A stretch of 64,000 nt of DNA from Pampus argenteus (GCA_036937835.1 CM072881.1:1442501-1506500), one strand, 5' to 3'. Positions 12,136 to 48,978 are shown, counted from the stretch's first letter. Numbers and translations: made by a program. The notes: generated from the letters alone by a model not told the origin.

Positions 12136-12639
12136 AAGGCTAACTGAACGAAACTAGCTAACGGTAGCCAGTAGAGATTTGCTGCTAGCACCAATGCACT
12201 TTATGTGTAGCACATATGTTTTTATAGACAGTAAAACTCACACCTGTTAGTGCAGTGAGACGCATTTATGAGCTGAAAAACAAGGTGTGTAAATGTGAGG
12301 TCAAGATTACACAAAGAAGTTCTGAGCAGCAAAGCATAAATTATATAATTTAGTACTACAGCTAATGGAGGTCAATTGTAAATCTGCCTCTGTCCTCAGA
12401 GTTTTACAGAATACAGAGCAGTAAACTGTAAAGTGAATTGTTTTTGTGATAAGAATCGCTGAGTCAGAAATATTTCGCTAATATGCAAATTCAAGTCCTC
12501 AGTCAGACATCTCACCTAGGCTTACCTGCTGGTCTTTACTCACAACATAAAACCGTTATCTGCTCAGCTAGAGATAGAGTAATGCTGATGGAGGGAAGAG
12601 GCAGTCAAAATGATAAAGACATTTAATTCAATGTGAAGG
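12136..12639 (+). repeat. Left arm of 504-bp inverted repeat
   Basis: Reverse complement of 19622-20125, with five substitutions and no indel found by eye. It begins AAGGCTAACTGAACG and ends AATTCAATGTGAAGG. It lies wholly within intron 1 of the HECT gene. Confidence 0.92.
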
Positions 12640-13859
12640 TACCAGAGTGCATACTGTAAAAAAGCATAAAAAGTATCTCTCTTTGTTTCTACATTTTCCT
12701 GCTTTTTTGTCCTTTGCCAATCACATTGTGTTTTTCTGACTGCTGGGCGTTTAAACAATAAAAACACATGAAAGATAATGTTGCTAATATTTTGCTAATG
12801 TCTCTTTAGGCTCCCACCAGCTACAATACACCTGGGCCAGCCACAGCCACCACCTCCACTGGGACGTCACACCGCTCGGTATACTTTCATACTCATGTAA
12901 CCTAGCTGGCTGTTTGTTTGTTTTAAATCTGTGTGGTGTAATGTTCCCACGTTGGTTCCAATCATGGACGTGTATTTTACACAACACCAGTATTTTGATT
13001 TATTAATAAACTACCTGGTAATCGATCAGTAGTATAGAGACCCCATGATGGATTGATGATGCTATCAGTTAGTTCGTTTGCATCTACACTTTGCATTCAC
13101 CATGAACTAAAAACGTATTGCTCTCTTGTAATGCACAGGTGTCTGTGTGTTTTCATTGATTTCAGGTTCCTCTTGCATCTGTTCCTCAAAGGCCTTCTAC
13201 GCACTCATGTTTTGTGAGAAGAACCAAAGCCTGCAAACACTATACAAGAGATTTTGTGTGCTTGCCTTTTTCTTCAGCTTCAACATTTCGCATTCCCAGG
13301 GGAGACTCAAGAGCAAATTTGGCACAAGATGGCCTTATTGGGAAGATCTCATTTACATCGGACTGGTCTGAAACACAACTGAAAGAAGAAATGACCTCAA
13401 TTTTTAGAAGAACATTTGCATTGCCTATGGGCCATTCATTCCAATTTGAATATTTGAGTACGGTCAAGGGATGCAAAAGACTAATGAAGCCAAATGTCTC
13501 AAGCAGTTTTCTGTGGGGTGGAAAGGAAGTTGCCTCGATTAGTTCAGCCACTTGCCTGTATATAATGGCATTAATAAACAAACCTGTACAGGTAAACGGT
13601 TTATATGACAGTACATAGTTTCAGTTATGGACAACATTCAATGTATTAGAAGCAAAAATATGTATCTTGCATTTTCTGCTTCTTTGCATAAATGACATAG
13701 CAGGTTAATTTTTAACTAGTGTTAAATACTTCCGCATTGCCACTGATTTGATGTAATATATATCACACATAACATGTTTTTTTTTCCAGGAGGAACCTGA
13801 GGAACTCTCCGATAGTGGCTTTGAAAGTCCTGTGTGCCGGAGAAGAAGAGGTGGCTCTG

Positions 13860-14175
13860 AGAATTTGAAATGTTGTTTCGCAACAGGTTGTAGGCAAAGT
13901 CAACAGTTAAGGTTGTGAAAACGCTAGAATTTTTTGTAAAGTACTTGAAAATGCTTGAAATTAAAAATCAAAACAGTCAATCTACCACCATATGAAATAA
14001 TGCTAATTAGACCCATATTATTATGTCATACAGTGGCACTGCTGCGCTTCCCATGACCATCATGGCAAACACAACTAGTAGGCTACCTATTTAAAGGTGC
14101 TGGAAAAATGGAAAAAACTGGTGCTTGAAAAGTGCTTGAATTTGTTCATGAAAAAGGTGTGGGAACCCTGTGTAC
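13860..14175. repeat. Probable dispersed repeat (CTTGAAAGTGCTTGAA type)
   Basis: Intronic stretch with two clusters of GTGCTTGAA/ATGCTTGAAATT wording and a GGTGTGGGAACCCTG end. It resembles a repeat common in fish genomes. No termini were identified and the class is unknown. Confidence 0.35.
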
Positions 14176-15259
14176 TGTATATGGAGGGGACACAGTAATA
14201 TAGTTTCTACATCAGCCTACACACAAAACTGTATTTGGATTGGATGTCTTGATTCATCTACCTACAAGTCATTATAAGAAGTGTAGACTGAGCTTAGTAG
14301 CACAATTCAGTCATTTGTACTGAAAGGGAGAAGCAACTCAAACCTAGCTCATCTCATTCAGTTTTTTTTTCAAGCTAAATCCTTAAAGGTTGTCTTTTAA
14401 AGGAAACACTTAGAAGAAGGAATTAGGCTTACGTTGCACTTATATAACATGAGATTAACATCATTACAAAAATATTTCCTCCTTTTCTTTATGCAGTGTC
14501 TTCCCTACCGAGGGACAGTGAGGCCAGATGTCAGGAGACAGAGAGCAGCACTCAAGAGAGTCAAAATCAGGGCCAGGCAGGGGACCCGGGACAATTGTTT
14601 CCTTATAATGTGGCAGAATTTGTGTAAGATATTGTTTGGGCTTCATAGAAATACAGCAGTGTAGATGTTGGTCTATTTACATTATGAACCTCTGATATAA
14701 GTGTCTCTCTACCTCCATCTCCCTCTCTCTTTCTCTGGCTGTCCTCTCTCTCACTGGGCTTACTGCTGAATTTTCTGTTGTCCCTGTTTATCTTCATTTG
14801 CTCAGCTCTGTTTATCTGGAGGAAGATGAGGCTCTTGAAGAGGCAATTCAGCGTAGTCTACTAGACGAGTGTGATGGGCCTGCTGTTAATATTTTGAGGT
14901 AAGCAAGTATTTTTTTTATTACGGTAAATATCTTGTTTACACCAGTAAAAACATTGCAAACAAAATGGAACAGTTATACCATCATCCACTGCAGGTGATA
15001 GTGGCGTAAATGCACAGATAGTCAAAGGTCTGTTTATCTTTGGCATTGTCTTTTTTAATATAGGTCATCTGAAATGCTGAGCAAAGAAGAAATTGCAGGC
15101 CTTCTACAAGCTCACAGTGAGAGAGTTATTACATCGGGAACAAGACAGATCTATATCAGTCGAACCAATGTTTGGACAACAGCCTTACGTGTGTTTAAGA
15201 GACCCAGTTTTGCAGAAAGCTGTGACATGCTCTATGTCACATTCGCAAGCGATGAACAT

Positions 15260-15803
15260 CAAATCAAATCAAATCAAATTTTATTTATATAGCCCAAAAT
15301 CACAAAATACATTTGTCTCAGAGGGCTTTACAATCTGTACAGGGAGTGACACCCTCTGTCCTTAGACCCTCGATTCGAGTGAGGAAAAACTTGCCCACCA
15401 AAAAACCTTTTAACAGGAAAAAAGGTGGAAGAAACCTCAGGAAGAGCCACAGAGGAGGGATCCCTCTCCCAGGACGGACAGACGTGCAATGATGTCACAT
15501 GTACAGAACAAATCAACACACACATATTGTACACTCCACATATTGTACAATGAATAATAATGAATTACAGTTGATGATAAGAATAGGTTACAATGAATGA
15601 TGAATTATTACAGTAGCAGCAAATCATTACATAACTATAATCTGTAATGGGGATATGGCAACAATGATGAAGGTGACAACACATGCAGTAGACGCCACGC
15701 AGGACCACAGCAGCAGACAAAGTCCACAAGAACCTGCTGGGCGAGAGAGCACAGAAACTCCGGGGAAGAAGTTTAATTAGTAACATGATAGATAGATGGA
15801 TAT
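15260..15803 (-). mobile_element. 5'-truncated L2 LINE (3' end only) inside HECT exon 7
   Basis: Reverse-oriented L2 3' UTR. It starts with the TTTGA tail (as ATCAAATCAAATC), includes the CTATATAAATAAAATTTG end, and finishes with GATAGATAGATGGAT. It lies between HECT codons GAA-CAT and GAT-GCT. Taking out 544 bp, including one copy of the bases AT, joins the two halves in frame. The insert brings a stop codon within about 35 bases. Confidence 0.92.
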
Positions 15804-17644
15804 GATGCTGTGGAAGATGCTGCTGACCTTGGAGGTCCCAGGCGAGAGTTTTTCCGATTACTGGTGAAGGCTATCTCCCAAGACAGTGGAGCTTTTGAAG
15901 GTTCTTTATAAATATATATATATTTTGTTGTTACCTGGCCACAAATATTGGTTTGGAAATGCCAGAGTACATAATACACAATGCGCTGTTGATTTATTTA
16001 ATCTTTCAGGCACGCCAAATGGATGTTTACCAAGACTGAATATTCTCTACTTGCAAAATGGACTGTATCGAACCATTGGCAGGATGATGTCTACAATAAT
16101 AATACAAGGGGTTGAACCACCTGCATTCCTGTCCCCGAGTGTAGTGGACTACATTGTGTCTGGGGACATCCTTCAGGTTCATGTGACACCTGATGATATA
16201 GGTGACCCTGATTTAAGGGAGAACCTCAAAAAGGTAATGTGCAATATTCTGATCTAAAGACTATTGTAGTAAGCCTTTGCTTTTTATGACAATTCTACAG
16301 CAGTACAGTTACTTTTATTTTGGTGGAATGCATTATCAAAGTAATTTTGGTTTCATATTACCAAATAAATAACTAAAAATTCCAACTTTTTTGTCATATG
16401 TAAGTAACTAAGTGTAAGTGAGTGAAATACACAGTCTACATATAACTTCTGTAAATGTTGATTAAATTCAGTCATTTTAGAAAATAAGATTTTAAAGATT
16501 TGGTCTGTGACATTTAGGTTCAACAGGCAACCTTGCAGGATGATTAGGAGAAAGCAGTCAGCTGCTGTGACTCATGGCGATATCAAGTTGAGGGTCTTCC
16601 AGTCGTAGTCACCATGGCCAACAGAGATGCGTTTGTGAAAAATGCCGTTCTATACCATACTGTTGTGCAACGGCAGAGCTGTCTTGATCAACTTATTGAT
16701 GGCTTGTCCCACTATGGAGTAAGATTTACCTCACATATGTATCATATTTGCTCTGTGCTGTGGTGAAACTACTAAAAAATTGCAATGTTTAACCATAACT
16801 TTCTCATTTTATGGCTTTTTATTTCTGGTGTTGAATTTCCCTCCAGGTTTTATCACTCCTGAGAGAGAACCCCAGCTTGCGTGTGCTGCTTGACATACCA
16901 GGAGAGGACGAAGGTCTAGCAGCTGATTTTGTAGCTGGTATTCTCAAACCAAGCTACTCTGTACTGGGGAGCAACAGAAGAGCTAGGGAGGAGTTGATGG
17001 TGGTAAAATTTAGGGAGTTTCTCCAATGTGTTGAAAGTAAGTTTGTATTTGTAATTCAGTATATTATACAATAAGGCAATCCAGGAAGTTTACAGAACTC
17101 ATGAAGAACTCATCTTCACAACTCATGAAGCTCTGCCTATCTAATGTTTATGTACCATGTAACAAGAATACAGTTGTTATCTAATTGCTTGTAAGAAAAA
17201 CATTGCTTTTTCACCAAAATACCTATACAGTAATCTATTAGTCACTCAATTCACTCAGTCATTGATTCAGTCTTTTCTTAAACCTGAGTATTTCCCAGTC
17301 CCCAAGTCAACACTGGTTTCCTTTTGCTTTTAGATAAAGAGCTGAGAGACACATATGGGGACAGGACTCTAACCAAGGACGAGAAGGCATTCCTGAACAC
17401 TTTGAGCCCTGGTCACATCCTGGCGTTTGCTACAGGGAGCAGCAAAGTCCCAGTCATTGGTTTTCATCCAACTCCTAAATTAATATTTATTCATGATGAA
17501 GACAGACATCTTCCCAATGCACACACTTGTGCAAATGAGCTTCACCTTTTTGTGAACGCAACAACAATGGCTGATGATGATGATGAATTTAACTACTGCT
17601 TCCTAGTAGCACTAATGAATGGATCTTTATTCAGCACCATTTAA

Positions 17645-18944
17645 ACAAATGTCAGGATTTCACTCTTTAGTTTTTGATATGTGGTGCCATTACTAATTTT
17701 GGTGCCTAGAACTGGATATTGTGTTTTGAGGCGTTTAACAGCTATCATTAAAAATACAAGTAAAGACTTATTTTTTACAAGCACAAGTGGAGCATAAATG
17801 TGCTTTCCAAGTTCTGATTTTTACTGTAAATCTACTAATAATTTACTGAAATCAGTTCATTTGTAAAAGAACCCCTGCAGTGTGATACAGCACTGTTTAG
17901 TGTAGGGCTCTCCATGTTTGTCAAACCAGGCTGCTGTGGTGTTCTGTGTACCCTCTGCCCCTCTTATGGTCACAACCCTAAAACTTTCCACTACAGCCCA
18001 GTTAGTCCATGTGTAAGTGTATTTCATAGAGGAGGTCAGATTTTCTGTTAAGAGCTCCTTTGCAATAAAAATGCAATATGTGATGAACACAGTATGTGAA
18101 CAAATTTTTCACTTCCTGATTTCTGTAAATCAACAACCAGCCATATGCAATCAGTATAGCCTAATTATAAATATGGTAATTAAAAAGAAAAAAGGTAGCT
18201 GTACTTGAACAAGAGTTTTTGACTGTTCCAAGACTATATTCCTGTTTGTGGATGTTAATTAAAAGTGTTTACTTTGACGACTGTATCTGACCCTTCTTCA
18301 TGCTGTAAGATGTAGACCAGCCTGTTTTCAAAGTGTGAGGTGCGCTTCCCTTGGGGGCCGCCAGAGGACTTCAGGGGAGGCGCGGCGTGGCAAAAATAAA
18401 AATCTTACAAAGATATGTCTCATCACTGTGCGACAAAAACTTGGAAAGCTAGCCTCCAAAGAGTTGCTGTTTAGTGTTAAAAGTTTTATTCCAGTGCGAA
18501 GAAACAATGCTAATGTTTCCTGCTATGTCTTCTTTTTAAATTTGAATCAGTCACGAAGCTCCGGGTTGTTTACATAAAGACAAAGAGGCTTTGACAGTGA
18601 AGTGTGACCTCTTGGTGCGATATACTACCTTTGGGTTTACTTCAGTCTGGATCGTCATTGGTAGGTCAAAGGTGAATGTGGGGGGTACTAATCGATTCTC
18701 CTGGCTCTGATTGGTCGATAGGTGTCATCAAAATCCACCAATTAGGACATCCTCAGCAGCACCGCCAGCTGCTACATATTATTTTAATACCGCTTGTTTC
18801 AAACATTGCGTCATATTAAAACTCTAAGTCTTCTTTTCTCCTATCGCAATCCTCGCTGAACAACTTCTTTATTATATTAAGTCATCTATTTATCTTTCTT
18901 TTATAGTTTCACTCCAATTGAATGTTGTCACCCTGAACCGTATG
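17645..18944. other. Spacer between the HECT and integrase genes, with a repeat-like GC block
   Basis: HECT 3' flank, then a block from about 18335 (GTGCGCTTCCCTTGGGGG, GGCGCGGCG) that looks like a dispersed element end but has no partner terminus that I could find. The rest is AT-rich with no coding signal. Confidence 0.4.
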
Positions 18945-19628
18945 TTAACACTCGAGAAGTACAAAAACAAAACAAAAAACTACGCCTGCCATTGGGTGTG
19001 CTGCGTTGTGAAGATTAGGCAAATCATTGTTCAGAGTAAAAAGCTGAACTGGTGTTCTATTTCCTTCAGATGACACAGAGTGATTGTTAAATCCAGCTTT
19101 GAATTCCTCCAAAGTGCGGTTAATTCTGGGTAGAAAGACATAATGAAGACAAAATAGGTCTGTTGCATTGTCTATGTCTAGGATACCCAGGGATTCCAGT
19201 TCATAAAAAATAGGTCCATAAATATGGCTGCAGTTTTTGTTCAAGTCTCGGTTAAAACGCTCAATCCTCTGGTTGTGTACAGAACTTCCTGTTAAGACAG
19301 AGCCTTCACCCCTGCTGGCATGCATGTCCTCCCAAATCTGAGTGTTCTCTCCTCTGTGATCAGTCCTGATGTACAGTGGTCTGCCAAACTGTCTAACAGC
19401 TGCAGTAAAGAGGTCTCTCACAGTTTCAGCACGGTTATTGTTGGAGCAGTGAAGAAACATCAACATCCTACTGTAGCCGTCTATGGCACCAACCAATTTC
19501 CATCTAATCAACTTATGATTTCCTTCTACATGCCATATGAAATTTGGATGTGGGACAGAGTATACTCGCCGAACTATTGCTGTTCTTCTCCTGGCTAGGA
19601 CACCAATAGGGTCTATCCTCTCCTTCAC
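18945..19628 (-). pseudogene. rve-type (DDE) integrase core, element-borne, N-terminally incomplete
   Basis: Minus strand, about 220 residues. It shows RIDPIGVLARRR, RRVYSVPHPNFIWHVEGNHK, GAIDGYSR, NNNRAETVRDLF, a TDHRGEN block (second catalytic Asp), SVHNQRIERFNRDL (catalytic Glu), LFCLHYVFLPRINR and NRTPVQLF. This is the eukaryotic 'integrase core domain' family found in animal DNA transposons. The frame opens after a TAA inside the right inverted repeat, and its first codon in this window is GTG, so the real start or upstream exons are missing. Two lesions: Glu where the first catalytic Asp is normal (WHxDG) and a two-residue gap before GAIDG. Likely inactive. It is the probable mobility gene of the element that also carries the HECT gene. 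Confidence 0.75.
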
Positions 19629-20125
19629 ATTGAATTAAATGTCTTTATCATTTTGACTGCCTCTTCCCTCCATCAGCATTACTCTATCTTTAGCTGAGCA
19701 GATAACGGTTTTATGTTGTGAGTAAAGACCAGCAGGTAAGCCTAGGTGAGATGTCTGACTGAGGACGTGAATTTGCGTATTAGCGAAATATTTCTGACTC
19801 AGCGATTCTTATCACAAAAACAATTCACTTTACAGTTTACTGCTCTGTATTCTGTAAAACTCTGAGGACAGAGGCAGATTTACAATTGACCTCCATTAGC
19901 TGTAGTACTAAATTATATAATTTATGCTTTGCTGCTCAGAACTTCTTTGTGTAATCTTGACCTCACATTTACACACCTTGTTTTTTAGCTCATAAATTCG
20001 TCTCACTGCACTAACAGGTGTGAGTTTTACTGTCTATAAAAACATATGTGCTACACATAAAGTGCATTGGTGCTAGCAGCAAATCTCTACTGGCTACCGT
20101 TAGCTAGTTTCGTTCAGTTAGCCTT
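19622..20125 (-). repeat. Right arm of 504-bp inverted repeat
   Basis: Inverted copy of 12136-12639. The inner end overlaps the first codons of the integrase frame. The outer end at 20125 is abrupt and is followed by unrelated AT-rich DNA. Confidence 0.92.
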
Positions 20126-20983
20126 TTATTTTGAGCCTAAAGATTTAAAAAATGAGTCTAAAATACTGTAATCAATCCTTTAAAATATTCACCATACAGT
20201 AGCTTTGTCTGACATTTGTTTGTAATTAAACTAAATCTTTATTTTTTATTACAAATAATTATTAGTATGCTATCTGTATTAGGTGTGCCACTGTTTACCT
20301 GACATTTAGAATCAGCAATCTGCAGTTACAGAGAGCTTCATGAGCCCTGCACAATCTAGCCCACACATAGCGCTGTGGATAATGTAGGCAGTCTGGGAAT
20401 CATGGGAAACGTAGTGAGGAACTGTGTGATTAGCTACAGTGACAGACCATATGACACCGTCCAGGCAAGAGAAGGGTGCAATGTTTCATATCCACCCCTG
20501 CCTCTAGTCCCCCTCACTACAAGCACAGCAGCATTTTTATTCCCCTCAGGTCTTTTCCTCTAGCTTTGTTTCTCCAACCCAGTTGTTTTCTATCTCTCCC
20601 AGCCTGCCTCCCTGTCATGGCTCCAGTGAGCATACCTACGTCACTCCTTTCAGATGGAGAGGAGTAGGAGGGGGAGGGTAAGACAAAGAGAGAAAAGGAG
20701 GAGGAGGAGGGAGCTATATGTCTCTCCTGCATCGGTGTCAACATCACAGCCACGCCAGCCTCCGTCACCGGAAAATAAGGAGGAAGAACAGGAATCGTTA
20801 CACTGAGATTTGAAATTAAAATACACCAGCAGCAACTCCTCCTCTACCAGACGTGCATCCACAGATCAGGCCAAGGCGGTTCTACCTTCCCCAGGCACCA
20901 AAAAGCTCCCCCTGACAGGAGGAGCTCTCAGAGGCATGACCTGAGAGGAGTAGGTAGGTAGCCGTCGGGCGTTTTGCATCAAC
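20126..20983 (+). promoter_or_regulatory. fmn2: fmn2 upstream region and probable 5' UTR
   Basis: Changes from AT-rich DNA to a purine-rich, GC-richer stretch from about 20560, as expected for a 5' UTR leading to the ATG at 20984. No TATA box or transcription start can be assigned from sequence alone. It contains no other open gene. The mobile element's right arm ends at its left edge, so promoter elements may include transposon-derived DNA. Confidence 0.4.
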
Positions 20984-46627
<25,644 letters not shown>

Positions 46628-46738
46628 CCCTGGCAAGCTTCTTTTTTTGACTTGGGCACCAGCAGTGAGTCAAAGACTAAACAGTATAAAGGAACCAAGA
46701 GAGAAAAATAATGGTATATACACACACATATATATATG

Positions 46739-47209
46739 TCTTCTGCATGCGTTGTCACCGTTATCATTGTTGCCATATCCCCATTACAGTTTATAGTTAG
46801 TTAATGATTTGCCACTGTGCATCTGTATCTTTACTACTAGTTTCACTGTTACTGTAATAATTCATCATTCATTGTAAACATTCTCATTTTATCATTGTCA
46901 TTGTTTATCACTATAATTCATTACAATATGTGTGTGTTGATTTGTTCTGTACATGTGACATCCATTGTCTGTCCGTCCTGGGAGAGGGATCCCTCCTCTG
47001 TGGCTCTTCCTGAGGTTTCTTCCACCTTTTTCCCTGTTAAAAGGTTTTTTGGTGGGCAAGTTTTTCCTCACTAGAATCGAGGGTCTAAGGACAGAGGGTG
47101 TCACTCCCTGTACAGATTGTAAAGCCCTCTGAGACAAATGTATTTTGTGATTTTGGGCTATATAAATAAAATTTGATTTGATTTGATTTGATTTGATTTG
47201 ATTTGATTT
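46739..47209 (+). mobile_element. 5'-truncated L2 LINE, 3' end only, next to the fmn2 stop
   Basis: L2 3' UTR from GTCTTCTGCATGCGTTGTCA to the tail CTATATAAATAAAATTTG plus about eight TTTGA units. It lies in the likely fmn2 3' UTR or immediate flank, in the sense direction, so its AATAAA could act as a polyadenylation signal. Confidence 0.9.
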
Positions 47210-47246
47210 GATTTATATTTATATTTATATTTATATTTATATTTAT
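47210..47246. repeat. (TTTATA)n microsatellite
   Basis: Short TTTATA-type tandem joining the L2 tail to the hAT fragment. Probably derived by slippage from the tail. Confidence 0.75.
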
Positions 47247-47417
47247 CTCTTTGTTGTCCAACAAGCAGCCGGAAAACACATGCATAACTATTTGCGACGC
47301 CCCCGCCACTTTTAAATTGTGATCCAACAAGCAGCCGAATGACGTCGGAAAACAATGACGTCGGAAAACAAAAAAACAAAGTTAAATAAAAGTCTGTTGT
47401 CCAGGCATTCATATTTG
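47247..47417 (-). mobile_element. Internal fragment of the hAT MITE seen at 59564-59885
   Basis: Shares CCAACAAGCAGCCGGAAAAC, the two CCGACGTCATT repeats and GTTGTCCAGGCATTCATATT with the 59.6-kb MITE, in the opposite orientation. Both termini are missing here. Confidence 0.85.

Positions 47418-47468
<51 letters not shown>
47418..47468. repeat. (AT)n(GT)n microsatellite
   Basis: Compound dinucleotide tract: AT units to about 47444, then GT units. Confidence 0.95.
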
Positions 47469-48978
47469 ATACCATTATTTTTCTCTATTGGTTTGATGGT
47501 GATGATTCAGTATTACAATATTAATACTGTCTGACTGACTGTAACTGCCTGCTACGCCACATGGTGTTATTTAAAATGAGATCAAAATCACAACTGTTGA
47601 ATAGACATGTTGCCAGAGCGTGAAATGCAAAACTGCACACTCCTTATTTGAAAGGTCCTGGCTCCAAATGGAAAAAACTCTGGGCTTCAAACTGGCTCCA
47701 ATAAACAAAGTGGTGTCACCACCATTTGGCCATTTAACGTTATGTTTTGGCTTGTAATTCCTAAACCGTGTACAGTAAAATATTGTTGGTACCCAAATAT
47801 TTCCACCATTTACAATTTTTGAAAACTGTTTTCAACCAATCTTATGTCTTTAGTTGTTTATTCTATAACATTCTACTCAAACAGGCTGCCAATAGATGTA
47901 GCTTTTGCAACATATGCTTCCCTAACCCTTGAAAGCAACAAGCATTTGCAACCCAATGAAAGTGGCACTACAATGGCATCAATTTGAATTAGTGGATCAC
48001 ACAGTCTTATTCGTGTTAAGATGTCATTTCATTTTTGTACAAAATCCTAGGAATTCTCCAAAACTCCTGGCCATATGATATCAGCATGAATGTCCATTAC
48101 TGTGTGTTTTTTGATTGAAACATTTTACCATAATTACACATTTACAACATATTTTAGAATTAAATTCAAATTGCCTGTGTAGGCAAGTTTGCTTGTCTGT
48201 ATAGAAATCTTGAAATCTCAGCAGCCACTGAAGTAACAGAGGATTGGAATGATAGTTACGGATTAGCAGGACTTGCGGATACTTGGTGATATACTGTATA
48301 TATTGGTTATTTTGTGCAATGCTATGTTGTAAAGTAGCAAAAATGTAAATTGTACCAGATAACAGTCATGGATACAACCTTTTAAATGTCGTAGTCAATT
48401 GCCTTATTTCAATATCAACACTCTCTACACAGACTGTCACACATTACCATTCATTGTTTTTGATTTTACATCTTAACCACTGAATCAGCCTCTCACTAGG
48501 GATATATGATTAAACTCAAGTATGCATTTGTACAGCAGAGTTGATTGGCAGGGAAAGAATGTCACTGTAAACTTACATGTGTAATTTTAATGTTAGTTCA
48601 ATGATATGCCATATCAAATCAGATATACCATAAGGATAGTGTGTGTGCTGGATATGTATAGTGAAAGGGAATACAGCTAATGGACGTTGTTGCAGAATTA
48701 ATGACTTTACAATGCTCACAACAGAAACCATTTCATGTGCAATAAATGTTTCTATATGTATATGAGCAGGATGCATGGGATCTCGGGGCAGTGTAATTTA
48801 TGTAAAATAAAGAGAATGACTTCTGCATTAATTTGGTTTCATAGAATATTTCATTGTGATATGGAGCTCACAAAAAAAAACTAACTAACTAAACTAAATC
48901 ACAATAACAGTAGTCTCATGACACTTTACATATAGACCAGGTCTAGAACATAGCATAGCTCTAGGTGGGCAGTTGTCT
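47469..48978. other. Intergenic sequence, no gene seen
   Basis: AT-rich, with no similarity or structure recognised on either strand. Confidence 0.5.

Larger units (their letters stand above)
11986..17644 (+). pseudogene. HECT-type E3 ubiquitin ligase with UIM (G2E3-like, element-borne), inactivated
   Basis: Eleven exons fit: 11986-12094, 12810-12878, 13166-13591, 13790-13850, 14497-14623, 14806-14898, 15064-15900, 16010-16233, 16518-16718, 16847-17036 and 17334-17644, all GT-AG, about 700 codons. Exon 6 encodes EEDEALEEAIQRSLLDE, a textbook ubiquitin-interacting motif. Exons 7-11 encode a HECT domain: GGPRREFFRLL and ILYLQNGLYRTIG in the N-lobe, and HILAFATGSSKVP plus LPNAHTC in the C-lobe, where the Cys (codon 17528-17530) would carry ubiquitin thioester. 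Known HECT enzymes move ubiquitin from E2 to this Cys and then to a substrate. Three defects: an L2 insertion in exon 7, an in-frame TAG at 16545-16547 in exon 9, and exon 1 one base out of frame with exon 2 (or a wrongly chosen exon 1). The nearest named proteins are the fish 'G2/M phase-specific E3 ligase-like' set. Confidence 0.8.
11426..20125. mobile_element. Large HECT/integrase mobile element with 504-bp inverted repeats (decayed)
   Basis: A composite of about 8.7 kb. Its parts are a short-unit repeat array, a multi-exon HECT ubiquitin-ligase gene (plus), an rve-type integrase (minus), and two inverted arms, 12136-12639 and 19622-20125, of identical length and about 99% identity by eye. 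The integrase and long inverted repeats point to a cut-and-paste type DNA transposon. The left arm begins inside intron 1 of the HECT gene and the right arm stops abruptly at 20125 with no target duplication. The arms are therefore probably the inner parts of longer terminal repeats and the right end is truncated. Outer boundaries are unknown; the left limit given is a guess. The superfamily is not certain. Confidence 0.6.

Noticed and set aside
15240..15290. Short direct repeats AAATC resembling an array
   Set aside because: They are the TTTGA tail of an L2 LINE, not a CRISPR array; the genome is vertebrate.
18335..18700. GC-rich block that could be a CpG promoter or a transposon terminus
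   Set aside because: No matching terminus, duplication or coding exon could be found, so it is left unclassified.
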